Positions 48,333 to 59,889 of a stretch of 64,000 nt of DNA are shown piece by piece. A program made the translations under genes and the position numbers. This DNA comes from Panorpa germanica (taxonomy: Eukaryota; Arthropoda; Insecta; Mecoptera; Panorpidae). How positions within the stretch are numbered: the stretch's first letter is position 1; each line of letters opens with the position of its first letter. Location: contig OY783214.1 of assembly GCA_963678705.1 (NCBI GenBank), positions 3,720,001-3,784,000 of the forward strand. Reading direction: 5' to 3'. Under the pieces are notes generated by a model that worked only from the letters and a program-made list of their open reading frames with translations, did not search any database and was not told where the DNA came from.

Positions 48333-51323
48333 CGAATTTTAAAAAATAAATAAATTCTTACCAATAAACAATTTTTTGTACCTTGAAATATCATTGTTTT
48401 TATATTATAGGTCTATTTATATTTTCTACGTCTTACCTCCAACTAACTTCAAAACAACTTCGTTTTAGATACTTTTACATACTTTAACGCATCTAAATTG
48501 AGTCTACCACACTACGTTCAATAATTGTCAGCCTTGAAATAATCAGCAGCGATGTTTATAAGTTTAACGACTTGTAACAAAACGTGAAAATATAATGAAG
48601 CAGTGTAAAAAGTTAGCCTGCGTTATAATTACATCCACCGTCTAAGTGCTACAAGTGTATAAGGTTAGAAAAAGACGTTCTGTTTAGTTTCTTTCCTTTA
48701 CATTACAAAGCGGAAGTCAGAGCACATAATTCCATCTTTTCCAGATAATAAGAAACAAGGAAGATATATACCTATTATAATTTAAAAAAAAAAACAGCTT
48801 TAGTACTTCCCAAAATCGTTTCATATAATTATGAGCGCGTCAATTTCCGTAGTCGAGGATTGCAAGATAATTTTCACATGACGTTAATTTCCTTTTTTTT
48901 TTAGATACTTTAAATTAAGCTCTAATCACACAGGAGCTTTTTATAAAGCTCCATCATCCCCAAACAATACACACATTGTTCGAAAGTTTCACATGTGCTT
49001 AAGACGTGTCATTTTGGCATTCTCTTTCTCCCCCACCCCCCTCTGTTGATGTGGCCGTCGTGATGTGTATTTTTGGTATTTTTTGTTGTGCTCCGCTAAC
49101 AATGACATTCTAAGCCTCCTTGGGCCGGTTTCAGTCTCGACCTCCGCCTCGCCTCGCCTTGCCAGTTGGCAGTCGGTACTCAGTCCTGGGTTCCAGCTTT
49201 TCGGTTTATCTCGACTAATCGCGGATTCGTGTGATTGACGGCTTGTTATTGAGAATGGAGAACGTTGGCAGTTGGAAACCCCTAACGCTCCTACAACAAC
49301 CTACCTAACTCTAACTCCAACCCTAAACCAAATACAACCAACCAACCCCTATATTTGAAATGTCTATTTCTTCACATTCACATTTTCACAAAGTTTGCTT
49401 TTTGCTGATTTTTTTTTATCTGAATAAATCTACAATAATTGGGTTTTTACCAGAGAATTTATATTGAAAATGGAAGCGGAAAGAGCGGAAAAGGCAGGAG
49501 GGTGCATATCTGAATAATAAACATCTTTGGATATAGAAATACAATTTATAGCTGGCTCTGATATTATTAACTGTTTTGATAGGATGGTACGACTACCTAC
49601 GGGTACGACCCCTGGAGTATGAACTGGAAGATAAGCCGATGGAAAAACTGATCCTGTCTTCGGGTTCATTCACACCAACTGACCATAAATAAACAGCCAC
49701 AGCGGCATAAATAAGCAATATGAAGATAGCAGTTAAAGTGTGGCAGTCAAATAGGCAAACACTTGTTATATTAATATTTATATAAAAACAAAACAAACGA
49801 AATTACTGCTGCGTTGTTCCAAAGCTGATAATTAGAGAACGCCATCCAGATCTAGATGTTTGAGTATAAAATCTAACTACCGATAGACGCTCTTAAAAGA
49901 ACCCGAACCAGACGCAATGTTTTTCTTTGTTGTGTTTATTGTACAAACCGATTGCTAACAAAAAATAATTGTCTATTTCTTTTACAATAGAACATGGGAG
50001 TGTACCACTGTACCACTGTTCCAATAAACTAGTAAATAAAGAAAAATGACTCGTAAACAAAACTGACGGGATAAAATAAATCTTGCAGTCGTTGAATCAG
50101 GACATAGATGTCATTTCCGGTTGTTGTTTTATTTTTATTGGTTGAATGAGCGTAACTAATGTTAAATTATTGATTGTATTGACTACAGTGCCATCTATAC
50201 AGTAAGGAGTTGATAATTGATTAGATATAAACTATGGGACTTATTTTGTAACTGTTTGACATGCGTCGATAACTTCTGACGATTTTTCAAAGGACTATTC
50301 TGAATTAGGATATTCAAGTTTACCCAAAACAGCAATAGCTTGGAGCGGACATGAGTAGCTTATTTAAGGAAATGTGGGCCTTTGAAAAATCGTCCTAGGC
50401 CTGTCGCACACTGCATATTTCGTATATTTCGAATATTGAACTTTCTGTATCAAACGAGTATGTCAAGGTCACCTTGTAAGTGTGTTGGTGATTTTGATAA
50501 ACCATTGTGGCTTCAAAGCTCAGCTCTTCATTATTTAGTTCATCAGTTTTCAATAAACCAACTTCACAAAGATCATTATTCAATGTTTTTATCGCACATT
50601 CTCCTTTGTGCTTTATTTGTGCTCCAGACCAACGCATTAGCTTTAGGCCCCAGGACCCAGTAAGGCAACGCGTCCTCTTAATCTGTTCGCATAATATGTA
50701 TAAATTACCCAGAACCCACTAAAAATAAATCTGTATTAAAAACATCCCTTCCAAATGTATAGGGTTAATATATAAAGATGAGAAATTTAATAAAGAAGAA
50801 AAAAAAATGATGAAAAAATATAATTATGGCTAATTTTTGTAATATTTTTAATTGATATAATAAATTATTTTAATGTAAACAGAGATTAGAGTAAAGACTT
50901 GTAATAAAGAGACCGACCGGGGCCCATCAATGTCTTGTCCAATGACTGAACATGGTGTTACATTAATTAAGAAAACCGCAATGCAGTAGAAATGTTGTTC
51001 GTTTTGTATGATGGCCGCAGTAAAACAAATGGCCGCGATTGTGTACATATTGACATAAGTAGCTTCAGTTTGCTGCAGTAGGAACTTGTAGATGATGAAG
51101 ACAATTACCCATTACGTCACAAATTAAGGTCTGGACACACTACCTCAAATTCATTCCTTTATATGTGTCTGTATATGTGTATTTCTATTCCACACATATC
51201 CACATTCTATTCTTTTAGTTTTAATATCTTTCTGTATTCATAATTCTAATACACGAGTATATACTATTCAACTGTTTTTGTTTTTAGTGTTTTTCTGTGT
51301 ATTCCATAAAAATTATAAACATG
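48333..51323. other. Mostly non-coding; unassigned minus-strand frame at 50637-50395
   Basis: No host exon is certain. The 80-residue minus-strand frame at 50637-50395 reads like protein (CAIKTLNNDLCEVGLLKTDE, then FEATMVYQNHQHTYKVTLTY) but I recognise no family. Its last codons run into GCAGTGTGCGACAGGCC, the end of repeat M5, which supplies its stop. It may be chance, or part of a larger M5-related element. Confidence 0.35.
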
Positions 51324-51336
51324 ATAAACAACAACT
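51324..51336. repeat. Left target-site duplication of the retrotransposon
   Basis: ATAAACAACAACT here is repeated at 57096-57108 directly after the poly(A) tail. The first A of the right copy could belong to the tail, so the duplication is 12 or 13 bp. The bases beyond differ (C versus G), fixing the element's 5' end at 51337. Confidence 0.88.
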
Positions 51337-51543
51337 CGAGTTTACATCGAGTCTTCTTGGTGAGCGCACGTATTTACAATAAACAAAACAATAAAATAAA
51401 TAGTGATCTTTTTTTTTTGCAAATTATAATATTTTTTTTTTTCGTGATTTATTTTTTTTTAAATTATAATTTATATTATTATTAAGTGTTATTAATTAGA
51501 AGTGAAGTAACTTCTATTTAATTATCACTGGTTAATTAACAAT

Positions 51544-52971
51544 ATGGATATGGAGGTTGAACCTCCCGATAAAAATCCGATCAATAAAAACAACTCTGTG
51601 ACTAACAAATCAATTCCTACAGATAAAACATCCAGTGATATAACAGAAAACTTAAATAACAATAGTGACAATGTTAAAAAAATATTTAATAATTTATACA
51701 ACACAGAAACAAAATATGACTCGTATAAAGTAATGATAGTTAAAAATAATAGTGATGGAAATACATTTTTTAGTTCTCTTAAATTAGCAGAAATAATATG
51801 TAAAATTAGCAATAAATCTAATATAATAGAAATTAAAAAAGTGGGAAGAAATAGAGTAATCGTTCAATGTGCTAATGCAGTACTAGCTAATGAAATTACC
51901 AAATCAACATTGCTGAAAAACAATGGGTATGAAGCGTTTATCCCATTTTACTGGTGCACAAAAGTTGCTATTATAAAAGGTGTTGATATTGAATATTCGG
52001 AAGATACAATTTTAAATAATATAGAGTGTCCACCTTTTAAAGTAACGAGAGTGCAAAGGTTAAATCGAAAACTAAGAGTTGACGGAGCTATTAAATATGA
52101 ACCCAGTACAACAGTGAAATTATTCTTTGAAGGACTTGCTATTCCTGCTTATGTTTACATGTGGAGAGTGAGACGAGCATGTGAACCATTTGTACAACAG
52201 ACGATACAATGTTATAATTGTTTTAAATTTGGACATGCAGCCACAAAATGTAGAGCAAAAGTAGCAAAATGTAAATTCTGCGGAAGTGAAGATCATTTAC
52301 GTACTGCATGCACATCTCCTAATCCGACATGCATAAATTGTAAACTTAACCACGAGGCTACAGACAATGAATGTCCTGAAAAAAAAAGACAAATCAAGAT
52401 AAAAGATCTCATGGCCCAACACAATCTCAGTTTTTATGAAGCAAAATTAGAATTAACAGAAAAAAATACAGACTATTTATACTCAGTAAGAACTCAAAAC
52501 TCTTTTGAAGCTCTAAACTACAATGAGACTTTTCCCAATATCACTAATAAATACAATAGTATCAACATAATTCCAACATACAAACCAAACCCTTTAACCA
52601 GAAGAACTAATACCAGAGTGAATAAATCAAATACAGGTAACTCGTTACAAAGATCTTACAGTCAACCACAACCTACGACATCCACTAAAGAACCAATTCC
52701 AAAAAGAAGAAGAGAAGAAAAGAAACCTAACAATGAAGAAAGCGACACATACCTTAAGATAACTAATCAAGGAAAAAACAGAAAGCAAATCAACCAAGAG
52801 ACACCTGATATTACAATGGAAAACAATGATAATGATACCTGCTATACATCAATATATAATAAAAATAATGATGACAAAATTAAAAATACAAACAAAGACC
52901 CAAATATTACATCCCAATCCCTTAGAAGCTACAAGAAACAAATATCTAGTGTACAATGGCCAAACTCGTAA
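51544..52971 (+). CDS. Retrotransposon ORF1, gag-like nucleic-acid-binding protein
   Basis: 475 residues, uninterrupted, very lysine/asparagine-rich in line with its A-rich codons. Three zinc knuckles lie at about residues 223-278: CYNCFKFGHAATKC (C-x2-C-x4-H-x4-C), CKFCGSEDHLRTAC of the same spacing, and CINCKLNHEATDNEC (C-x2-C-x3-H-x6-C). The segment before them, from about residue 60 to 200, has the length and composition of the RRM-like gag domain of insect I and jockey elements (YKVMIVKNN, VRRVGR-type and AYVYMWRVRRAC strings). Such proteins bind the element RNA and form the ribonucleoprotein that delivers it to the target. The C-terminal 190 residues are low-complexity and polar. The start is the first ATG after the 5' UTR. 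Confidence 0.92.
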   Translation: MDMEVEPPDKNPINKNNSVTNKSIPTDKTSSDITENLNNNSDNVKKIFNNLYNTETKYDSYKVMIVKNNSDGNTFFSSLKLAEIICKISNKSNIIEIKKVGRNRVIVQCANAVLANEITKSTLLKNNGYEAFIPFYWCTKVAIIKGVDIEYSEDTILNNIECPPFKVTRVQRLNRKLRVDGAIKYEPSTTVKLFFEGLAIPAYVYMWRVRRACEPFVQQTIQCYNCFKFGHAATKCRAKVAKCKFCGSEDHLRTACTSPNPTCINCKLNHEATDNECPEKKRQIKIKDLMAQHNLSFYEAKLELTEKNTDYLYSVRTQNSFEALNYNETFPNITNKYNSINIIPTYKPNPLTRRTNTRVNKSNTGNSLQRSYSQPQPTTSTKEPIPKRRREEKKPNNEESDTYLKITNQGKNRKQINQETPDITMENNDNDTCYTSIYNKNNDDKIKNTNKDPNITSQSLRSYKKQISSVQWPNS

Positions 52972-53176
52972 GAAAACATCGATATATAAATTAAGTTTAT
53001 TTTTTAAAAATCTATTCACATCACTAAACCTAATCGTTTAATAAATTTACTAAAATATTAAATCAACAATAATTATATAAACGGAGAGAAAATAAAATAA
53101 AATAAAATATATAAATAAATCTAACAACAAGACCAAGGACAGATATAAAAATCAATAATTAATTAAAACAGTTAAA

Positions 53177-56100
53177 ATGATAAATTTTATTCAATGGAAT
53201 TGCAGAGGAGTCAGATATATTAAAGAGGAACTACAACATATGTTACAGAAGCATAACATACATATATGCATACTATCAGAAACGTTTTTAACAAAAAATA
53301 TCAATTTCAACATCAAAGGTTATTTTATTGAAAGAGAAGATAGGATACAGAATACAAACTATAATCCCCACGGGGGTGCTGCTATCTTGATTCATAAATC
53401 TATAAAATATAAAAGAGTAATGCTAAATAACCCATTTAATTCGGTCGAAATAGTTGGAATAATTTTAACACATAACGAAACTGATGTAATATGTATTTTA
53501 TCAATCTATGCTAAACCGAATCATAAACTATCTAATTCTAATTGGTCACAGATAAAACAACAAATAGATGTTCCTGTTATACTTGCTGGAGATTTTAACG
53601 CGACTAATCTTGCTTGGGATATAAATTGTCCAGGTAGTCAGTATGAAGGTAACGAATTGTTAGATTTCATAGAAAACGAAAATCTAAATATTATCAACGA
53701 TGATAAACCAACTAGAGTAAGCAATCTCAGTACAAGGGACAGTATATTGGATCTCACATTGGTATCAATGACTTTAACACAACAAATTACTTCGTGGCAA
53801 GTTCTTGCAGATAGCTTAGGTAGTGATCACTACCCAATTTTTTTCTGTTTGAATGACTATAATAAAGACCGTTACCGTACATCTGAATATTTAACGAGGA
53901 GAAATTTCCGAAAAGCAGATTGGGAGAAATATAGCCTTGAAATAGAAAGTAGAATTTCAAACCTTAGCACAAATGGAATCACAAGTAATTCCCAAGATGT
54001 TGAAAACAAATACAACCAATTTAGAGATGTTATTAATAATTCGGCAGACATACATATCCCATCTACCAGATTGTATAATATAACTCCTAATAAAATAAAA
54101 CCGTCTTGGTGGGACACTGAGTGCAATAAAATGATAGCTCAAAGAAAATTAGCACTAACTATTTTTAATAAAAACATGACAATGGCGAATTATTTAAATT
54201 ATAAAAAACATCAAGCTAAAACCAGACGATATTTTAGAGCCAGAAAAAAAATAGAATGGCAAAATTTCTGCGAGAATTTAAACCCAAACACAACAACCAA
54301 CATTGTCTGGAATAATATAAGAAAAATTAACAATAAAAGCTATAGTACTAAAAGGATAAGTGATAATGAAAATTTAATAGAAGAATTCATTAAAAAAAAA
54401 TTTCCACAGAACAACAATTTAAATATTACTACCACCACCATCGTAAATGATAATTTTCTAGATAATAACATAAATAAAAATGAAGTAAAATTCGCGTTAA
54501 ATCATAATAAAAACAGTAGCACAGGATTTGATAGAATAAATTACAAAATGATACAAAACTTACCTGACAATGCAATAAATCATCTTACACAAATATACAA
54601 TCTGTCATTAAACACTGCTGATATACCATTAGACTGGAAAAAACATATCGTTGTTCCTATATTAAAAACAGGAAAAGATCCAAACAAAGAAGAATCATTC
54701 AGACCAATTACTTTACTATCATGTATGGGCAAAACTATGGAATCCATCATCAAAAACAGACTGGAGTGGTATCTCGAACATCATAAAAGATTACCTGAGT
54801 TACAATTTGCGTTTAGAAAAACAAGAAGTACACAGCATAACTTAAACATATTGAATATCGATATTCAAAGAACATACAGTAAAAATCATTATATGATAGC
54901 TGCTTTCATTGACATTGAAGCTGCTTATGACAATGTTAATCTAAAAATATTAAAAGAAAAAGTAGAAAACATAGGTATATCTTCCAAAATATCCAACTGG
55001 ATTATAAACTACTTCCAAAATAGAGAAATAACAGTTAGATACAATAATAAGTTAACTGGTCCTATACTATGTAATCACGGAATTCCACAAGGCTCAATAT
55101 TATCTCCCTTATTATTCAACATATACACAGAAAAGTTAACAACATTATCAGATAACAACACAACAGTACTGATGTATGCAGATGACATGGTTATTTATAG
55201 TATGGGTCATACACAAGATATAGCTCAAAACAGATTACAATCGAAATTAAGAAAACTAGATATTTTATTAAAGGAAATCAAATTAAATATATCGTCAGAA
55301 AAAAGTAAAATAGTTATATTTACAAGGCATAGAATAAACTGCAGTCCAAAAATAACCATCAGAAATAAAAATATAACTGTTACTTCAAATACCAAATTTC
55401 TGGGTATATTCTTTGATACGAAAAGCACTTGGGCGAAAGAAATTGCACATATTATTAACAAATGTCAAAAAGGCTTAAATTTGATGCGATGTATAGCAGG
55501 ATACAAATGGGGCGCACACCCAACAACCTTAATAAAAATATATAAAGCTATTGTTAGACCGCATATTGACTATTCTAGTACTATGATCTGCACCGCAAAT
55601 AACTCAAGATTAAAAAAAATTGAAATTATACAAAACAAATGTTTAAGAATAATATTAGGTGCAATGGTTTCAACACCAATCCAAATCCTCAACTATCAAA
55701 CTAATATTCCTCCGGTAAATATCAGAATACAACAAATATCAGACAGTTTCTTTTGTAAAAACAGACATAACTCTTGTGGCCCCTTAAATACAAGATTATC
55801 TAAACTATATGTTCTTTATAATAAACCATATTGGACAACTCATAAAAAACCGGCACTTTTAACTAGTTTTGATAGATATAATAACTTGAACTTAGAGGTA
55901 CACAACATTATACCTTTTTTCAAATTTCCATTAGAAATAAGCATGACAACAATACATACAGAAATAAATTTGTTCAAGAAGAATGACAGTAAGGAAATAA
56001 CTTATCAAAAATATATGGAATATATAACAAAAGATGATATAAACTGGAGTATATGGTTTACCGATGGTTCATTCGAAAAAAACTCTAAAACTGGAGGAAT

Positions 56101-56905
56101 TGGCATTTTCAATTATAATACAGATCAACAGTACAAATACAAACTTAACAACATCACAAATTCTTATAATACAGAAATAACAGCAATTATGAAATTACTA
56201 GAAATAATACAAAAAACTGACAATAAAAATATATTAATCTTCACAGATTCTCGTAGTGTTTGTGTATCTTTAAATAACAATAAATTCAAAAACAATAATA
56301 ATAACAAAATATGTTCAATTAAAGAATATCTTTTAAAAATGAAAAAAAATGATATCAATGTTAAACTTATTTGGATTCCTGGACATGTAGGCATAAAAGG
56401 AAACGAAATGGCTGACAAACTGGCCAAAGAAGCTTGTGTAGATGGGGAAATAATAGAAATAAATTGGTCAATAAATGATTCCAAAAAAATAATTAAAGAA
56501 AATTGTATGGCAGAATGGCAGAATATATATAATGAGAAAAGTCAAAGTACTGGAAAAAATTTTTTTGCAGCGAATCAAAAAATTCCAACAACCACATGGT
56601 TTAATAAAAACCATTCACGAAGATATATTTCAACAAATTGTCGAATGAAATCTGGGCATTCTAGATGTCCAGCTCATCTATACAAAATAAACATAAAAGA
56701 CACACCAAATTGTATATGTGGAGAAGAAGGGTCTTTGGACCATATAATTCTAGGGTGTCATCTTTTATCATCAAAAATTGATAGACTTTTAAATGATTTA
56801 CGTAATGTAACACAGTTCCCAGTCAATATGTCCTGTTTAATGACAAGTGAAGCAACGGCGGAAATATTAACAAACTTTGTGATAGAAAATAATATAGAAG
56901 TGTAA
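53177..56905 (+). CDS. Retrotransposon ORF2: endonuclease, reverse transcriptase, RNase H
   Basis: 1242 residues, no stop or frameshift. The APE-type endonuclease has IQWNCRG (5-11), SETFL (about 35-39), LAGDFNATN (about 134-142) and GSDHYPIF (about 215-222), which nicks target DNA. The reverse transcriptase shows FIDIEAAYDN (about 576), GIPQGSILSPLLFNIY (about 634) and the catalytic MYADD (about 665-669). The RNase H domain keeps its acidic residues in FTDGS (about 960), TEITAI (about 1000) and FTDSRS (about 1020), and ends GHVGIKGNEMADKLAKEA (about 1068), degrading RNA of the hybrid. A C-terminal zinc segment, CRMKSGHSRCPAHLYK to CICG to DHIILGCH, spans about 1154-1195. RNase H marks I-type rather than jockey-type elements. 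All catalytic residues expected for each domain are present. How it is translated is unclear: ORF1 and ORF2 do not overlap, so reinitiation or an internal start would be needed. Confidence 0.95.
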   Translation: MINFIQWNCRGVRYIKEELQHMLQKHNIHICILSETFLTKNINFNIKGYFIEREDRIQNTNYNPHGGAAILIHKSIKYKRVMLNNPFNSVEIVGIILTHNETDVICILSIYAKPNHKLSNSNWSQIKQQIDVPVILAGDFNATNLAWDINCPGSQYEGNELLDFIENENLNIINDDKPTRVSNLSTRDSILDLTLVSMTLTQQITSWQVLADSLGSDHYPIFFCLNDYNKDRYRTSEYLTRRNFRKADWEKYSLEIESRISNLSTNGITSNSQDVENKYNQFRDVINNSADIHIPSTRLYNITPNKIKPSWWDTECNKMIAQRKLALTIFNKNMTMANYLNYKKHQAKTRRYFRARKKIEWQNFCENLNPNTTTNIVWNNIRKINNKSYSTKRISDNENLIEEFIKKKFPQNNNLNITTTTIVNDNFLDNNINKNEVKFALNHNKNSSTGFDRINYKMIQNLPDNAINHLTQIYNLSLNTADIPLDWKKHIVVPILKTGKDPNKEESFRPITLLSCMGKTMESIIKNRLEWYLEHHKRLPELQFAFRKTRSTQHNLNILNIDIQRTYSKNHYMIAAFIDIEAAYDNVNLKILKEKVENIGISSKISNWIINYFQNREITVRYNNKLTGPILCNHGIPQGSILSPLLFNIYTEKLTTLSDNNTTVLMYADDMVIYSMGHTQDIAQNRLQSKLRKLDILLKEIKLNISSEKSKIVIFTRHRINCSPKITIRNKNITVTSNTKFLGIFFDTKSTWAKEIAHIINKCQKGLNLMRCIAGYKWGAHPTTLIKIYKAIVRPHIDYSSTMICTANNSRLKKIEIIQNKCLRIILGAMVSTPIQILNYQTNIPPVNIRIQQISDSFFCKNRHNSCGPLNTRLSKLYVLYNKPYWTTHKKPALLTSFDRYNNLNLEVHNIIPFFKFPLEISMTTIHTEINLFKKNDSKEITYQKYMEYITKDDINWSIWFTDGSFEKNSKTGGIGIFNYNTDQQYKYKLNNITNSYNTEITAIMKLLEIIQKTDNKNILIFTDSRSVCVSLNNNKFKNNNNNKICSIKEYLLKMKKNDINVKLIWIPGHVGIKGNEMADKLAKEACVDGEIIEINWSINDSKKIIKENCMAEWQNIYNEKSQSTGKNFFAANQKIPTTTWFNKNHSRRYISTNCRMKSGHSRCPAHLYKINIKDTPNCICGEEGSLDHIILGCHLLSSKIDRLLNDLRNVTQFPVNMSCLMTSEATAEILTNFVIENNIEV

Positions 56906-57108
56906 TTTAAGTTAAAATATTTTATTTAGTATGTATTTAATTTTAAGTTTAATTTTTTAAAAGAATCAATTTGTTTTGTATTTATTAGAACAATTATAAT
57001 TTATATGTAAATTTTTATATAATTTTACAAATAAAAGCAATGGCAAGAAGGCTGAATAAGCCAAAGCCTAAATAAATAAAAAAAAAAAAAAAAAAATAAA
57101 CAACAACT

Positions 57109-58345
57109 GACAAGCGCAAATGTTCACAAAAAACAAAACTGCGTGTTCAAACCAAGCAGACTAAAAATCAACAACAAACGTGTTTTCCTTTGATTTTACC
57201 GACTCCAGATGGGAATGTGTATTGTTTACTAAAAGAGTTTTTAAAGACAAAAATTGGAGTTTTGTTCAGAAAAACAAGTTTTTGTTCATGTTTTATTCAA
57301 CTGTCCCTCTGGTGTGAAGCCGGCATTACAATATGTGTTAATTTTAGAACTGACGAACTTCTCACACCGACCCCGCCTGCATTAAATATTAAGTATTAAT
57401 TATTAGTAACGGAAGTTTCAGGTGGCCTGGGTTAATTAATCCGCAAACTATTTAGAAAGTAACTAAAACAATGATTAGTGGGTCGGGTCGACACGGGCTG
57501 TATTACGGATGCTATAAGTCTAGCATTATGTGTTTCAGCACATATCCAATCATCCATGAAATATGTGAAGAAAATGTACTCGTACTAAAAGGGACAAAGA
57601 AGGGGGGCGGGAATGAGGACGGGCAATTACGTATTCATGGGGGATCATTCCAGGATACCAGTAGAGATTTGGGAGGCATGTGACGTTAACCGGTCTACAG
57701 GAGTCTACCGGGAGATAATTTAAAAAAGCTTAACGTGAAAAAACGTATAGTCATATATAGTCTGCTAAAAACTGGAGACGGTCGACAAAAAAATACGAGT
57801 ATAAAAGCACATGGGTTTAAATAAAATTGACAATTTATACAAATATTAACGTAGAAAAAGGTGTCGTTGTTTGAAATAGGGGGGTACGAGGGGAGGGATA
57901 ATACGTGGCTGTGTTGGTGTACAATTCGCAGGACACAGACGACGCGGTGGTGTCAGATGAATAACAGAACAGGGTGAAAGTTCGCAGACTGTTATTAAAT
58001 ATATTGATTCGAATAAATATAAAATATACTTTGTCACTTCATTTACATTTATTGGTTATCTACACCAAGGGCAAGGGAGTTACACAATATTGAATTACGT
58101 TAAATAAATACTGAAGGGACACGTGTATAGATTTCATAATGTGTTAAAAATATCACTACAGTTCCAAAGGCATCTATAAATTTAGAAATTGAGATGAAAG
58201 TGAAATTACCTACATATAAATTTTTAGTATAACCAAAATATTGAACTTCAATTTGAGAAATTAAGCTATCATTAGCAAAAGTCAACTAAACGAAAAGATG
58301 TGAAGTAAGAAAAAATGGTTCATAAATGAGTCCCGCAAAATTAAA
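57109..58345. other. Non-coding, no gene seen
   Basis: The right-hand duplication of the retrotransposon ends at 57108. No exon recognised in the remainder; short open frames at 57190 and 57471 on the plus strand show no motif. Confidence 0.4.
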
Positions 58346-58678
58346 TCAACTATAATCAGAATCGAAAGTAATCATTGTAAAACTCCAGCTCACCTGTACA
58401 AAATTAATATTAAATCCGATGATAAATGCCAATGTGGCAAATTAGGAACTTTAAATCATATTATATTTGAATGCACAAATATACGAAGATCAAAATTCAA
58501 TAGTGAAATATTAGATGTGATTAAAACTTTCTCTGTTAAGTGTTAAGTGATTCAAAATAGTGTATTAACTAAATAATACTAAAATAGAATTATAAATGTT
58601 TTGTTAAATATAAATAAAAAATGTTTTATGGTGGCTATGACGAATAAAAGTCAAGGCCAAATAAATAAATAAAAAAAT
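58346..58678 (+). pseudogene. 5'-truncated relative of the I-like retrotransposon
   Basis: An open stretch of about 65 codons reads IRIESNHCKTPAHLYKINIK, CQCGKLGTLNHIIFECTNI, then ends at TAA near 58544. It aligns with the zinc segment at the C-terminus of the ORF2 1.5 kb upstream (SGHSRCPAHLYKINIK, CICGEEGSLDHIILGC) but differs at about half the residues, so it is another subfamily rather than a copy. A 3' UTR and an AAATAAATAAATA tail follow. The last bases before the tail, TGACGAATAAAAGTCA, form a small stem-loop, as at the end of the full-length element. Everything 5' of the zinc segment was lost, as in abortive reverse transcription. Confidence 0.85.
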
Positions 58679-59592
58679 ATAAAATATATATCAAATTAAA
58701 GATAAATTTGTTCTCTACATAATGGTTTGTTTATATAAAATTATCCGCAAATAGGGGTTGGTAATAGTCATCTTTTTCTTTGTTGAAAATGTACGTACAT
58801 AAATTGTGAGTAGGCGGGAAGACAATTATTTTTGATTTCCTCGAGAAGAGGAGTCTAAACCACTCTCTGAAGTGATTTCTGCTACAGCTAAGAGCAGTAC
58901 TTTGCTTTCTCCAATTTGACATATTTCACAGTATGTTTTGATAACAAAGTATGATTTGAAAACATAACAAAAATAATTTTGTTCAACTTGGTGATTGTCG
59001 ACATTGGCTGGTGTAAGTACGAAATATGGATATTTAGCGAATATTCCGGACATACATCAATCGACTATGTGAATATTGACATTCCCCGGAGAATGTCGAC
59101 ATTCTCCAGATTTCGGTCTTTTACGGTAGCATATACAACTACATGATACACTTGAACAAAATTCATCTCCTAATGTATTTCTATCTGAAAGCTACACATC
59201 CGTAGCTGGTCAGGAATCTGGAGTGTACTTCTCCTTCCCTCGTCTCCTCACCTCCGCTTTGAGTAGCTCATACCTGTTCATGTCTAGTCTACAATTATGT
59301 ATTCACTTAAATCTAGAAGTGCAATGCAGACGTAAACTCCACCAAATATGCTTATATCCACTTCGTTTCCAGCTTTATTGCATTGCAAATTCTATCTTAT
59401 TACATAGCGTTATACGAGTCATTTTGGAATGCGACATTAAAGTGTTTTTGTTCGATATTCGTCTCTATTCCTGTAGTTTAATATACGAGTACACCGGAAC
59501 ATGAAAATGATTTACAATGCAGTGCGGTGGGAAGACTTTTATTAAATAAATGATAGACGACAAAGAGAGCGAGAGCATTACCGAACATTATA
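58679..59592. other. Non-coding, no gene seen
   Basis: A near-palindromic run GACATTCCCCGGAGAATGTC with repeat GACATTCTCCAGATTTC follows at 59078-59115. No exon recognised. Confidence 0.4.
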
Positions 59593-59889
59593 GCAATAAA
59601 AACTTATTATTCTTTGATTTGACTTGATTATTTGACTACCAACAGCTACAAAACATTACCACAGCACTGACCAACTCAACAAATAACTGACGTTAAAATG
59701 CATTTCACGTTATACAAATATGGCCGACCATTTCTAGCGCTAAAACTACAATTCAAACTTTTAATTGCTATATCTCCTTCAACATTTAGATATTTAATAA
59801 AATAGACACGTCAATACACATTTATTAACATCAAATTCAATCAACAATTGAAAAATCGACCACTAAAAAATGAGGACACAAGCCCATTG
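59593..59889 (-). mobile_element. M1 element, truncated inverted copy
   Basis: Matches the right half of the 19252 copy, from AATAAAAACTTATTATTCTT to the terminus AGGACACAAGCCCATTG. The other half is missing. Confidence 0.8.

Larger units (their letters stand above)
51337..57095 (+). mobile_element. Full-length I-like non-LTR retrotransposon
   Basis: A 5.76-kb element with 5' UTR (51337-51543), ORF1 (51544-52971), a 205-bp spacer, ORF2 (53177-56905), 3' UTR and a tail ending in about 17 A after AAATAAATA. It is bounded by a 12-13 bp duplication. The order gag-like zinc-knuckle protein, endonuclease, reverse transcriptase, RNase H, C-terminal zinc segment is that of the I superfamily. Both frames are open, which is uncommon, and makes recent insertion and possible activity likely. 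AATAAA occurs at 57030. A small stem GGCT/AGCC around GAATA lies just before the tail (57050-57063). Confidence 0.93.

Noticed and set aside
49270..49350. CCTAAC/CTAACTCCAACCCTAAACC run resembling insect telomeric TTAGG
   Set aside because: Units are irregular and few; no tandem array, so chance similarity.
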